Shown here piece by piece: positions 27,255 through 35,578 of a stretch of DNA of 64,000 nucleotides. Both the position numbers and the translations under genes were made by a program. Origin of the DNA: Candidatus Thiodiazotropha sp. 'RUGA' (lineage in GTDB: Bacteria > Pseudomonadota > Gammaproteobacteria > Chromatiales > Chromatiaceae); contig JAEPDS010000007.1 in assembly GCA_016842065.1 (NCBI GenBank), forward strand, positions 116,215 through 180,214. The letters run 5' to 3'. Under the pieces are notes generated by a model. It was not told the origin of the DNA and did not search any database. It saw nothing but the letters and a program-made list of their open reading frames with translations. Position 1 is the first letter of the stretch. Each line of letters begins with the position of its first letter.

Positions 27255-27727
27255 AGTGCAGTCTGGTTCTTTATTGGGTTAGGTTGAATCTATCGATCCA
27301 TAGTCGGGTTCAGATGTTTGATTATACCTAGAGAGCGGGTTTCTCACTATGACTCGCAATCAAAGATTCATAATCTGCACAAGGCAACTTGGAGTAGACA
27401 TGAGTGGTGCTTCGTCAGAGCGCTTTTGGTGGGGCATGGCTCCACCCTACACCCTGAATCAAACTGTAGGGTGGGGCCATGCCCCACCAAATGTGCTTTG
27501 ATTAAACACGATGAAGCGCCTTGGGGCTCACTATGAAGGTGCCGGGGAAGGGAAGGTTGGTTGCTCGTGCCGGGACGGGATTAAGAGGTAGTGAATTCTG
27601 GCTTGGGAGTCTTTGGAGGTCGATAACATCAGTTCGCAAAACTACACAAGTGTTGCGCTTGATTTGATCAATAAATCCGAATCGGCTGAGTTATTGGCGT
27701 CCATTTGCGGCTGTAATCCAAACAGCT
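27255..27727. other. Intergenic region upstream of pdsR
   Basis: This 473-base gap lies between the GGDEF-EAL gene and pdsR, both on the minus strand. It holds the palindromic repeat at 27426-27490 and, near 27255-27330, probably the pdsR promoter. No coding sequence is supported. Whether transcription reads through from the GGDEF-EAL gene into pdsRS, past the palindrome, cannot be told. Confidence 0.45.
27426..27490. repeat. Palindromic intergenic repeat (GTGGGGCATGG family)
   Basis: Two inverted arms of about 25 bases (TGGTGGGGCATGGCTCCACC at the left, GGTGGGGCCATGCCCCACCA at the right) flank a short CCCTGAATCAAAC spacer. Weaker symmetry extends outward (GGTGCTTCGTC left, GATGAAGCGCC right). 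A single arm of the same family lies at 21478-21505. It could form a large hairpin and act as a bidirectional transcription barrier. It looks like a small non-autonomous repeat. Confidence 0.75.
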
Positions 27728-30670
27728 TTAGCTTTGCAATGTCTCTGCCTGGCGCTTCTGGGCGGGCAGGTTTTTGACCGGGATTTCCGGTGAAGGCCTG
27801 CCGATGTAGTATCCCTGCGCATAGATCACACCGATCTCTTTCAGTTGTGTCAGGGTTGCTTCATCTTCGACAAATTCGGCGACCGTATCCTTGCCCAGTG
27901 CGGTGGCCATCTCTGTCAGCGCCTTGACGAAGACCTGGTCCATGGAGTTGGTGGGGAGCTGCCTGATGAAGGAGCCGTCGATCTTGACGATGTCCAACGG
28001 CAATTCACGCAGATAGTAGAAGGATGAGAAGCCGACGCCGAAATCGTCCAACGCAAAGCGGCAGCCAATCGCTTGCAGCTCTTTCATCAGCCGCTCGGCG
28101 GCATTCACATCGGCCAATGCGGCGGTCTCGGTCAATTCGAATACCAGTCTGGTCGGGTCGATACCGCTGCTGTTGACCAGGTGGGTCAGTTGCGGCAGCA
28201 GTTCCGGGTCATCGATCACCCGGCCCGACAGGTTGATCGAGAGGGTGATATCGATATCCTGTTTATTCAGGCTGGCCAGCTTGGCGACGGATGCCCGTAA
28301 CACATAGCGATTGATCTGGTGGATGAGTCCGGTTCGCTCAGCAACCGGGATGAACTCACCGGGCATGGCGATCGAACCATCCTTCTCCACCATCCTGATC
28401 AGTACTTCGTAGTGGGAGATGATGCCGCTGCTGATCTCCAGAATCGGTTGGAAGTAGAGTATGAAGCCATCCTCGGAGAGCGCCCGTTCGATCTTGTCCT
28501 TCCAGGTGGCCCGGGCACTCATCTGTTCCCGTGCCTGTTCACTGCTGGAGAAGAGATGCCACTGGTCGCGGCCCGACTCCTTGGCCTGATACATGGCGAG
28601 ATCCGCATTCGAGAGCAGATCGTTGGCATTGCTGCCGTGATTTGGGTAGGCAACGATACCGATACTGGCGGAGACCCGGTGGCTGTGCCCCTTAAGTGGG
28701 ATCGTGATCTTCTTCAGTTCGCTGAGGATTTTGTCCGCGTAACGGGTCGCTGCAGGTATATCGGCTTCCGGTATGACAATCGCAAACTCGTCCCCGCCAA
28801 GCCGTGCAATGAGGTCGGTTGAGCGGGTGATCTCACGCAGTTTGCGAGCCACGATCTGCAACATTGCGTCACCGGTGTGGTGTCCACTGGAGTCGTTGAT
28901 GTACTTGAACTGGTCCAGATCGAAAATCAGCAGTGCGCTGGAGTGGTTGTAGCGCTCTGCCAGCGTAATGATCTTTTCGAACTCTGTTTGGAAGTAACGT
29001 CGGTTGTTGAGTTCGGTGAGCGGGTCGTGATTGGCCAGCCAGGCCAAGCGCTGTTCCGCCAGTTCCCGGTCGGTGATATCGAGCCCGATTGAGAGCACGA
29101 CCGGTATGCCGGCAACCGGATTTTCGATCAGGTTGGAGTGGACCCAGGATATGGTTTTGTTCTGCCCATCCGATGAGAAGGCTGATGCATCATGCTGGTA
29201 GACGTGGATCATGCCCTGCCTCAATCCATTCATCACCGGCAACATCTCATTGGCGACCTCAGCATTCATGTAAAGATCACTGAAGTAGCCGCTACCCCGG
29301 CGATAATCGTTGATACCGATAAACTTACACCCCTCGGTATTCATGGTCAGAATGGCGCCATCCATATCCTGTGTGAGGATAATAACCTGTGCGCTGTTCA
29401 TGATGGTACTGAGGAAATCCCGCTCCCGTGCCAGCTCTTCACTGCGTTTGATCAGGCTGTTGGTATTGTGGGCGATCTCTTCGTTGAGACTCTCCAGTGT
29501 ATAGGTCAATTCAATCGCGGAGTCACTGGCGATGTCGATCTCATCCTGATACCAGTCATGGTGTTTAAGACTGAGCGTTTGGCGTACCTGCTCGAAGGCG
29601 TTTTTTGCCAGCAGAGGCAGGCTGTCAGAGATCATCAGCAGGCGTTTCATCGGATTCCAGAGTACCGCTGCCAGCATCAGTTCTGAGAGGATGAAGCCAA
29701 GGATGCCGATCACGACCGACTGGGTGGTTGCCTGACGAATCTGTTGTACCACCGGTGTAATATTACTCACCAGAATGAAATCTGCTGAAAGCACAGAGGC
29801 ATCACTGCTGGCCGGAACCAGATTGAAGGTGTACTCCTTGCCGTTGTAACTGGCCGTGTGTCCCTCTTCGATCAGGGTCTTCAAATCAACTTTTTCCGCC
29901 GTATCCTGGAACAGAGGCAGGAGCCTCTTCAGATTGCTCGAGGCGCTGATGTAGCGTTGCCAATCGCCTAAAAAACGGGAGTGGTGATCTAATCGGGAGG
30001 GCTGATCGATATGGCTGATGACCGCGATATCGGTCTTTGCCAGTTCATTGAATTCGATGATCAGGTCGGCGATGGATCGTCCCACCAGGATGACGCCGGC
30101 GTGCTCACCCTTATACAGCAGAGGTGTGGCTACATACTGGCTGCAACGGATATTACATTGCAGCATGGTCAGAGGCGTCTCCAGCCGGTTGACCGAGTTG
30201 ACCAACTCAGTGAAGGGGGCGCCGAGACTGCTTGTCTGCCAATTAAACTCTAAACTGTTTTCTTTACTGTAGAAGGCGGCCTCTTCAAGACCCCACTCCA
30301 TCTCCAGGGTGACCGCACTGTGCAGGAAGAAGGTCTGCAGTTTTTCACTCAGTGGAACGGTTGTGTCCTGGCTGGCGGCTTCTGCCAGGGAGGGAATCAT
30401 CAGTGCAATCTGCTCAAGCCGATAGAAGCTGGAATCGAGTAACGATTTTACCTGCCTGTTCTGCTGTTCATGGATCTGTTGTTGATAAGTCTCGAACAAC
30501 TTCAGCTGCTGCAGATAACCCATGCCTGCCAGGCCGGCATTCATGATCAGCACCACCAGACTGAACAGCAGCATGACTTTCCACTTCAGACTGAGGAAGT
30601 AGGGCTGTTTCTCTTCCTGGTGTTCTTCAATTATGCCATTCAGGTGCTGTTGCGGCATCGACTTGCTCAA
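27728..30670 (-). CDS. Membrane GGDEF-EAL c-di-GMP enzyme with periplasmic sensor domain
   Basis: This 980-residue protein has TM1 (about 29-52), a periplasmic domain of about 260 residues, TM2 (about 318-340), a HAMP-like and coiled segment, a PAS-like region (about 415-550), GGDEF and EAL. The cyclase motif is intact (ARLGGDEFAIV). The EAL slot is EVL (YEVLIRM), a tolerated variant, and other phosphodiesterase residues are kept: SINLSG, ELTETA, DDFGVGFSS, VKIDGSF. The final glutamate loop is AEFVED. Both activities are possible. It overlaps the porin gene start region by a few bases (30667-30670) and sits with a porin and a PstS-like gene inside the PDS locus. Confidence 0.9.
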   Translation of the reverse strand: MSKSMPQQHLNGIIEEHQEEKQPYFLSLKWKVMLLFSLVVLIMNAGLAGMGYLQQLKLFETYQQQIHEQQNRQVKSLLDSSFYRLEQIALMIPSLAEAASQDTTVPLSEKLQTFFLHSAVTLEMEWGLEEAAFYSKENSLEFNWQTSSLGAPFTELVNSVNRLETPLTMLQCNIRCSQYVATPLLYKGEHAGVILVGRSIADLIIEFNELAKTDIAVISHIDQPSRLDHHSRFLGDWQRYISASSNLKRLLPLFQDTAEKVDLKTLIEEGHTASYNGKEYTFNLVPASSDASVLSADFILVSNITPVVQQIRQATTQSVVIGILGFILSELMLAAVLWNPMKRLLMISDSLPLLAKNAFEQVRQTLSLKHHDWYQDEIDIASDSAIELTYTLESLNEEIAHNTNSLIKRSEELARERDFLSTIMNSAQVIILTQDMDGAILTMNTEGCKFIGINDYRRGSGYFSDLYMNAEVANEMLPVMNGLRQGMIHVYQHDASAFSSDGQNKTISWVHSNLIENPVAGIPVVLSIGLDITDRELAEQRLAWLANHDPLTELNNRRYFQTEFEKIITLAERYNHSSALLIFDLDQFKYINDSSGHHTGDAMLQIVARKLREITRSTDLIARLGGDEFAIVIPEADIPAATRYADKILSELKKITIPLKGHSHRVSASIGIVAYPNHGSNANDLLSNADLAMYQAKESGRDQWHLFSSSEQAREQMSARATWKDKIERALSEDGFILYFQPILEISSGIISHYEVLIRMVEKDGSIAMPGEFIPVAERTGLIHQINRYVLRASVAKLASLNKQDIDITLSINLSGRVIDDPELLPQLTHLVNSSGIDPTRLVFELTETAALADVNAAERLMKELQAIGCRFALDDFGVGFSSFYYLRELPLDIVKIDGSFIRQLPTNSMDQVFVKALTEMATALGKDTVAEFVEDEATLTQLKEIGVIYAQGYYIGRPSPEIPVKNLPAQKRQAETLQS

Positions 30671-31875
30671 AAGCTGTAGGAGACGAGCAATGAGAAGAGG
30701 TTCCAGTTGCGTGAGCGCATTTGAGGCGGTGGGTTCTCCAGGTTGGAGAGAAAAATCGTGCCATCCACCTGACTGAATTCGCCTCGTACGATCAATCCTT
30801 CCGTTACCTCCCAGAGTAGCCCCAGAGTGGAGACCCTGCTATAGAAATTGTGCGCTTCCAGGCCCAGGCGCTGAGCGGTCTTTTCACCCCGTTTATCCTG
30901 CTTGTCGTAGTGGCTCTCCTCATAGCGGGCAAAAAGTTCCAGATCGTCCCGCAAACGATAGGTGCCTTGCAGGTAGTAGCCGTCCAGGGTCGTGTCGCCG
31001 GCATCCATCAATCCACCAAAGCCGGAGTAGTTCAATGGCTCCTGCATATACTCCAAGGTCAGGCTCCAGCGACCGCTGTTGTATTGTGCCGAAAGGACCT
31101 GGTAATCGATCTCTACCTCACCGTCCGGCAACAGACTGGTTTCCGCATCGAGGGTTAAGTGGGCGCTGCTGTAGGCAAGATTGAAGCGCCCGCCATCCCA
31201 CTCGTAGAGCAGACGGCCACCCAGGGTCAGTCCATCCTGTTCCATTTCAGGATCGAGCAGGGGATTGAGATAGGACTTTTCCACATTTTCATCGATTGGG
31301 GTTTTTCCTCCGATCAAACGGATGGAAAACCGGTGCTCATCGACCTGCAAGTCGCCAAACAGTTGAGCGCCGTCATTCGACAGCACCATATTTCTCACCC
31401 GGTCCCAGTAGATTGCTTGTGGCATGAAGTTGCCAGGGCGGGTTGCCGCCACATCCCGGGTGTCGTTGTAGAGGCCGAAAGGGTTCTTGTAACGTCCTAC
31501 GATGATGCCGACGCGATTGGCATCCGCGGTATAGATGGTGGCGTCGAGCTGGGCATAATCCAGGTCCAGAGAGCCGTCGTACATCTCTCCTGCGCGACGG
31601 GAGAGGAGTTGGATCGATGCCATGGTGCTCGGTGTAAACCGATAGGAGCTGTTGATCCCAAGCTCGCGGAAATCCCAACTGCCATCCTGGCTGTCACCGA
31701 AAAAACTGTTCTCTGTTGTCTTCACATAAGCCTGGGTCAGGAAGCCATGCACCTGCAGTGCCCCATCCAACTGGTCGAGTTGAGAGGCCGATAATCCGTT
31801 TGCAGATAACAGCAGCAGTGCCATCAGTCTGATGGCCCAGCACTTATTCAACGGAGAGCTTCCGTACACGCTCAT
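30667..31875 (-). CDS. Outer-membrane porin-like beta-barrel protein
   Basis: The protein starts with a signal peptide (NKCWAIRLMALLLLSANGLSA) and has alternating amphipathic strands throughout. It ends in LLVSYSF, a C-terminal aromatic typical of outer-membrane barrels. The start at 31875 gives 402 residues and overlaps the preceding gene by 32 bases; a longer frame reaches 31923. I do not assign a substrate. Together with the PstS-like and GGDEF-EAL genes it forms a three-gene set (4-base overlap with the latter) that suggests joint sensing at the envelope. Confidence 0.8.
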   Translation of the reverse strand: MSVYGSSPLNKCWAIRLMALLLLSANGLSASQLDQLDGALQVHGFLTQAYVKTTENSFFGDSQDGSWDFRELGINSSYRFTPSTMASIQLLSRRAGEMYDGSLDLDYAQLDATIYTADANRVGIIVGRYKNPFGLYNDTRDVAATRPGNFMPQAIYWDRVRNMVLSNDGAQLFGDLQVDEHRFSIRLIGGKTPIDENVEKSYLNPLLDPEMEQDGLTLGGRLLYEWDGGRFNLAYSSAHLTLDAETSLLPDGEVEIDYQVLSAQYNSGRWSLTLEYMQEPLNYSGFGGLMDAGDTTLDGYYLQGTYRLRDDLELFARYEESHYDKQDKRGEKTAQRLGLEAHNFYSRVSTLGLLWEVTEGLIVRGEFSQVDGTIFLSNLENPPPQMRSRNWNLFSLLVSYSF

Positions 31876-32263
31876 TGATATTGTCCTCGGATAGATAGCC
31901 GATAGCACCCGGTGTGTTTTCAATCTGTTGTAGCATCTCTGCTTCAGTGTTGACCTTCATGGGGGCCTGCCCCATGCCGGAGAAGATCTGCCGATTCCAG
32001 GCTCGACGCAGCTGGTGGGGGAATACCCCCAGTACATGTTTACTGAAGTTGGCGTGCTGTGAAGTTTTGTCCCCCATAACGAAGACCCGTATCGGCTTGC
32101 CGTTCGGCCACTGGGTCATACGCATACTGAAAATGGAACGCAGGGTATTGCGGGAAAGACTCTCGTAATCGATGTCCCGATTGATCACCAGGTCGACGGA
32201 ATTTGCTGAACTCGAAAGACAGAGCAGCAAACCGACTGCAAATGCGCGATAGTTGGTTGTCAT
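31844..32263 (-). CDS. Small PstS-like substrate-binding protein
   Basis: This 139-residue secreted protein has a signal peptide (AFAVGLLLCLSSSANS). Its core resembles the C-terminal lobe of phosphate-type periplasmic binding proteins: LRSIFSMRMTQWPNGKPIRVF, then IENTPGAIGYLSEDN. It is about half the length of full PstS, so it may be a single-lobe binding or adaptor protein. The gene overlaps the porin start. It is the first minus-strand gene from the divergent promoter region shared with pdsO. Confidence 0.78.
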   Translation of the reverse strand: MTTNYRAFAVGLLLCLSSSANSVDLVINRDIDYESLSRNTLRSIFSMRMTQWPNGKPIRVFVMGDKTSQHANFSKHVLGVFPHQLRRAWNRQIFSGMGQAPMKVNTEAEMLQQIENTPGAIGYLSEDNINERVRKLSVE

Positions 32264-32668
32264 TTATTTAGGGCAGTTCCTTGCATATGCCATTCCGTGT
32301 CGGCATTCTCCTTCTGTAACTTTAGTCCATAATTAGTTTATGGTTTTTTAAACAGCTAATGAAACAGTTGCTCCATTGTGGATTTCAGCAAGCACAGTTC
32401 CATGCCATCCCTCAGACGTCCAAGCTGTGCGTCGATCCCCGCTATTTTTTTTGTAATGGCTGACAGCTCCGCTGTCTATTGTAGGCAAGCTTTTGACTGC
32501 TGCCATGTTTCTGCCACATTTCGCCACGCGATCGCCTCAATTTGGCTCCCTGCCGGCCATCTCTCTGGCGTGTAATTACTCCCGGAAAACAAAGAATTCC
32601 GGCGCCGCTACGGAGTGCCAATAAACACCATGGATGGTGCGCTGGTTCAACAACCAGGAGTTAGCAAA
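32264..32668. promoter_or_regulatory. Divergent promoter region between the PstS-like gene and pdsO
   Basis: This 405-base region must drive both the minus-strand set (PstS-like, porin, GGDEF-EAL, perhaps pdsRS) and the plus-strand pdsO-substrate-sortase operon. It is the most likely site for PdsR binding. A hairpin CTGGTT-CAAC-AACCAG (32642-32657) ends one base before the GAG of the pdsO ribosome site (GGAG, 32657-32660). No clear promoter boxes or direct repeats could be assigned by eye. Confidence 0.45.
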
Positions 32669-33355
32669 ATGAAAAAACATCTTATCATCGTATCCCTTGC
32701 CGGTCTGCTGTTGCAGGCGCCTGTGTTTGCCCAGGAGGCGGTTGAAACGGCACCGAAAGAGGGCTTCTACGGCTCGCTGCTCGGTATGCTGGCCGGTGGC
32801 CTGCTGGCTGGACCGCCGGGCGCGGTTCTCGGCTTTACCAGCGGTGCGGTAATCGGCGATCTTAATGCCGAGAATCAGAACCTGGAGTTGGCCGCAAAAG
32901 CCCGTCCTGAACCCCACTCTGAGCCAGATTTCCTGCTCGCGCAGGCCCGTTCCCATCAGCAACAGTTCCAGCAGCAACAGCAGGATAGCTCGTTACTGGC
33001 GCTGCAGGAGGGGTTCAGTTTCTGTCTGGGGTTCCGTACCGGCAGCAGTCAGATTGAACCGAAGATGGTCGAGCAGCTGAACTCCCTGGCAGAGATGCTC
33101 AAAGCCTTTCCCCAGTTTCAACTGCTGGTTGAAGCCGGCGCCGACCAGCGAGGCACAAAGGCGTTCAATCATCAGCTGAGCCGCGAGCGTGCCGAGGCGG
33201 TGGCAGGCATGCTGATCGATGCGGGTCTCTCATCCGAACGCATCAAGCTGCGCTATCAGGGGGAGTCGGCCGCAATCTATCCGTTGACCGATGTGGAAGG
33301 ACTCGCCTTCGACCGCATGGTGCAACTCACCCTGATGCATGGAGATGCCTCATGA
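32669..33355 (+). CDS. pdsO: PDS-associated OmpA-like protein PdsO
   Basis: The protein is 228 residues from the ATG at 32669, chosen for its CAGGAG ribosome site and the signal peptide it gives (MKKHLIIVSLAGLLLQAPVFA). Next come a glycine-zipper-like hydrophobic stretch (about 35-64), a glutamine-rich linker (about 95-106) and a C-terminal OmpA-like domain (about 117-224) with GADQRGTKAFNHQLSRERAE. The OmpA domain should bind peptidoglycan. This combination is the signature of PdsO in dedicated sortase systems. It probably anchors or positions the sortase substrate, but its precise role is not known. Confidence 0.88.
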   Translation: MKKHLIIVSLAGLLLQAPVFAQEAVETAPKEGFYGSLLGMLAGGLLAGPPGAVLGFTSGAVIGDLNAENQNLELAAKARPEPHSEPDFLLAQARSHQQQFQQQQQDSSLLALQEGFSFCLGFRTGSSQIEPKMVEQLNSLAEMLKAFPQFQLLVEAGADQRGTKAFNHQLSRERAEAVAGMLIDAGLSSERIKLRYQGESAAIYPLTDVEGLAFDRMVQLTLMHGDAS

Positions 33356-33513
33356 AAGACAGGCTTCAGCCAATCAGCGAAGCCTTTGTCTATGGCTCGC
33401 CGGAACAGATCCTGAGCTTCAGCTATCGCCGGGTTGCAGCGGCTCCCCGGCGGGCTGGGAAGGAGAGAAAAGTGCCAATGGGAGGTCGCAATGGGTGTAA
33501 GCACAGAAACTGA
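33352..33513 (+). CDS. Possible 53-residue protein overlapping pdsO and the sortase substrate
   Basis: An ATG overlaps the pdsO stop in an ATGA arrangement typical of coupled translation. The frame runs 53 residues (MKDRLQPISEAFVYGSPEQI...) and ends 23 bases into the substrate gene. It has no membrane segment and no recognised family. Its later half (APRRAGKERK...) is read from bases that also carry the substrate gene's ribosome site. It may be a spacer frame that keeps ribosomes moving to the next start rather than a functional protein. Confidence 0.25.
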   Translation: MKDRLQPISEAFVYGSPEQILSFSYRRVAAAPRRAGKERKVPMGGRNGCKHRN

Positions 33514-35578
33514 TCTTAAAACTCCGCTCAAGGCTCAATTCAGCCGTGCATTTATCGTCGATATGCTGTTTACCCTGCTGGCAGCGGTGATGACCGGGCT
33601 GTCCGGTGGTGTGCTACTGATCCTGATGGTGTTCGGCTGGAGTAGTGCGCAGGCGAATCCGGCCGGTGAAACTGCAGCCGGGCTACAACTGAGGAGCCTG
33701 GATGGCCATCAAATCGAGATGGCACCACTGCTCAATACCCAAGTCGAGATCGATGTTGCCGGTATGCTCGCCTGGGTGAAAGTGGAGCAGGTGTTTAGCA
33801 ATCCCAGTCAGTACTGGATGGAGGGTAACTACCAGTTTCCCCTGGCCGAAGGGAGTGCTGTGGAGCGGATGAGGATGGAGATCGGTAAACGGCGCATCGA
33901 AGGGGTGATCAAGGAGAAGGCGGCCGCCAAACGGATCTTCAAGCAGGCCAGAGAGGCGGGCAAAAAGGCCAGTCTGCTGTCTCAGCAGAGACCGAATATC
34001 TTCACCCTCTCGGCAACCAACATTGCACCGGGTGAGCAGGTCCGGGTAACGATCGAATTTCAACAAGCTGTGCACTACTCCGGAGAAGAGTTTGAGCTGC
34101 GTTTCCCTATGGTGGTTGCCCCCCGATACATCCCGAAACAGCTCTCGTTGGATGAGGCGGCTTCCATATCACCGCCGGTGATTGCTGAAGGTGCTGGACT
34201 GATCAATCCCCTGGCGATGGAGGTACGGATCGATGCGGGTATGCCGCTTTCCCAGGTGGTCAGCCGTTATCACCGGATGGTGCAGGAGCGGAAACAGCCG
34301 GGTGTGGTCCATCTGCAACTGGCGGATGGTGAAGTGCAGGCCGATCGGGATATCGTCATCAACTGGCGACCGAAGGTCGGTGCCGAGCCGGAACTGGCCC
34401 TGTTTCGTGAGCAGTGGCAGGGCCAGGACTACGCTCTGTTGATGCTGATGCCGCCGGCGTCAGCGACAGCCGCTGAAATGCTCTCCAGGGAGCTGGTGTT
34501 CATTATCGATCGCTCCGGGTCGATGAGCGGGCCATCCATGGCGCAGGCCAAAGCCGCCCTGAGAATGGCAGTCAGTCGTCTGCAGCCGGATGACCGGTTC
34601 AATCTGATCGCCTTCAACAATCGCAGTGAATCCCTTTTCTCCAATACCCAGTCCGCAACCAACACCAATAAGCAGCGCGCATTGGCTTTCATCGATCGGC
34701 TGCGTGCCGATGGTGGAACCGAGATGATGCCGGCCCTTGAGCTGGCACTCAACCAGCAAGCACAGGTGGAGCGACTGCGCCAGATCGTCTTTCTCACCGA
34801 TGGCAGTGTAGGCAATGAGCAGCAGCTGTTTAGCCTGATCCAGCAGAAGCTGGGTGAAAGCCGGCTCTTCACGGTCGGTATCGGATCAGCGCCAAACAGC
34901 CACTTCATGCAACGTGCCGCCGATTTTGGCCGTGGTTCGTTCAGTTACATTGGGGATATATCCGAGGTCTCAAGCGCCATGCAGGCACTGTTTGCGAAGC
35001 TTGAAAACCCCAGCATGAGGGATATTCGGCTCGACTGGCAGGGTCGTGGAGAGTTGGATGTCGAGCCGGGACGCCTTCCCGATCTCTATCTTGGCGAGCC
35101 ACTGCTACTGGCCCTCAAAGGGAGCGACCTCGATGCTCAACTGCAGGTCGTCGGTGAGCGGGATGGTGCGGTCTGGAAACGGCTGGTCGATCTTGGCCAG
35201 GGAGAGACTCAGCGTCCCGGTGTACACGCCCTGTGGGCCAGGCAACGGATCAAATCGATCATGGCCTCGACCAGCACCACCACGCCTCAACAGCGGCGTG
35301 AAGCGGTTCTGAGAATCGCCTTGGAGCATCAACTGATCTCACCCTATACCAGCCTGGTGGCCGTTGAGAAGACCCCGACGCGTCCTCTGCATGAGTCGTT
35401 GAAGGGTGGCGATCTGCCGGTCAGTCTGCCGGCTGGCTGGTCTGCTCAGGCGGTATTCGGGCAACTGCCCAGGACGGCTACCGGGGCTCCACTCAGTCTG
35501 TTGCTTGGTATCGCTCTGTTTGGTATCGCCTGGATAACCCTGCGATTCGCTCCGAGGATCACTGGCCGATGGGTTTGA
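33491..35578 (+). CDS. Marine proteobacterial sortase target protein (VIT and VWA domains)
   Basis: The protein is 695 residues from the ATG at 33491, preceded by GGGAGG. It has an N-terminal signal/membrane segment (about 20-54), a VIT domain (about 60-190, with MEGNYQFPLAEGSAVERM), and a VWA domain (about 315-490) with an intact metal site FIIDRSGSMSG. The C terminus is a sorting signal: LPRTATGAP at 659-667, a hydrophobic stretch and a basic tail ending RITGRWV. This is the single dedicated substrate of the PDS sortase. It overlaps the sortase gene by 10 bases. It should end up covalently attached at the envelope; the acceptor is unknown. Confidence 0.93.
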   Translation: MGVSTETDLKTPLKAQFSRAFIVDMLFTLLAAVMTGLSGGVLLILMVFGWSSAQANPAGETAAGLQLRSLDGHQIEMAPLLNTQVEIDVAGMLAWVKVEQVFSNPSQYWMEGNYQFPLAEGSAVERMRMEIGKRRIEGVIKEKAAAKRIFKQAREAGKKASLLSQQRPNIFTLSATNIAPGEQVRVTIEFQQAVHYSGEEFELRFPMVVAPRYIPKQLSLDEAASISPPVIAEGAGLINPLAMEVRIDAGMPLSQVVSRYHRMVQERKQPGVVHLQLADGEVQADRDIVINWRPKVGAEPELALFREQWQGQDYALLMLMPPASATAAEMLSRELVFIIDRSGSMSGPSMAQAKAALRMAVSRLQPDDRFNLIAFNNRSESLFSNTQSATNTNKQRALAFIDRLRADGGTEMMPALELALNQQAQVERLRQIVFLTDGSVGNEQQLFSLIQQKLGESRLFTVGIGSAPNSHFMQRAADFGRGSFSYIGDISEVSSAMQALFAKLENPSMRDIRLDWQGRGELDVEPGRLPDLYLGEPLLLALKGSDLDAQLQVVGERDGAVWKRLVDLGQGETQRPGVHALWARQRIKSIMASTSTTTPQQRREAVLRIALEHQLISPYTSLVAVEKTPTRPLHESLKGGDLPVSLPAGWSAQAVFGQLPRTATGAPLSLLLGIALFGIAWITLRFAPRITGRWV

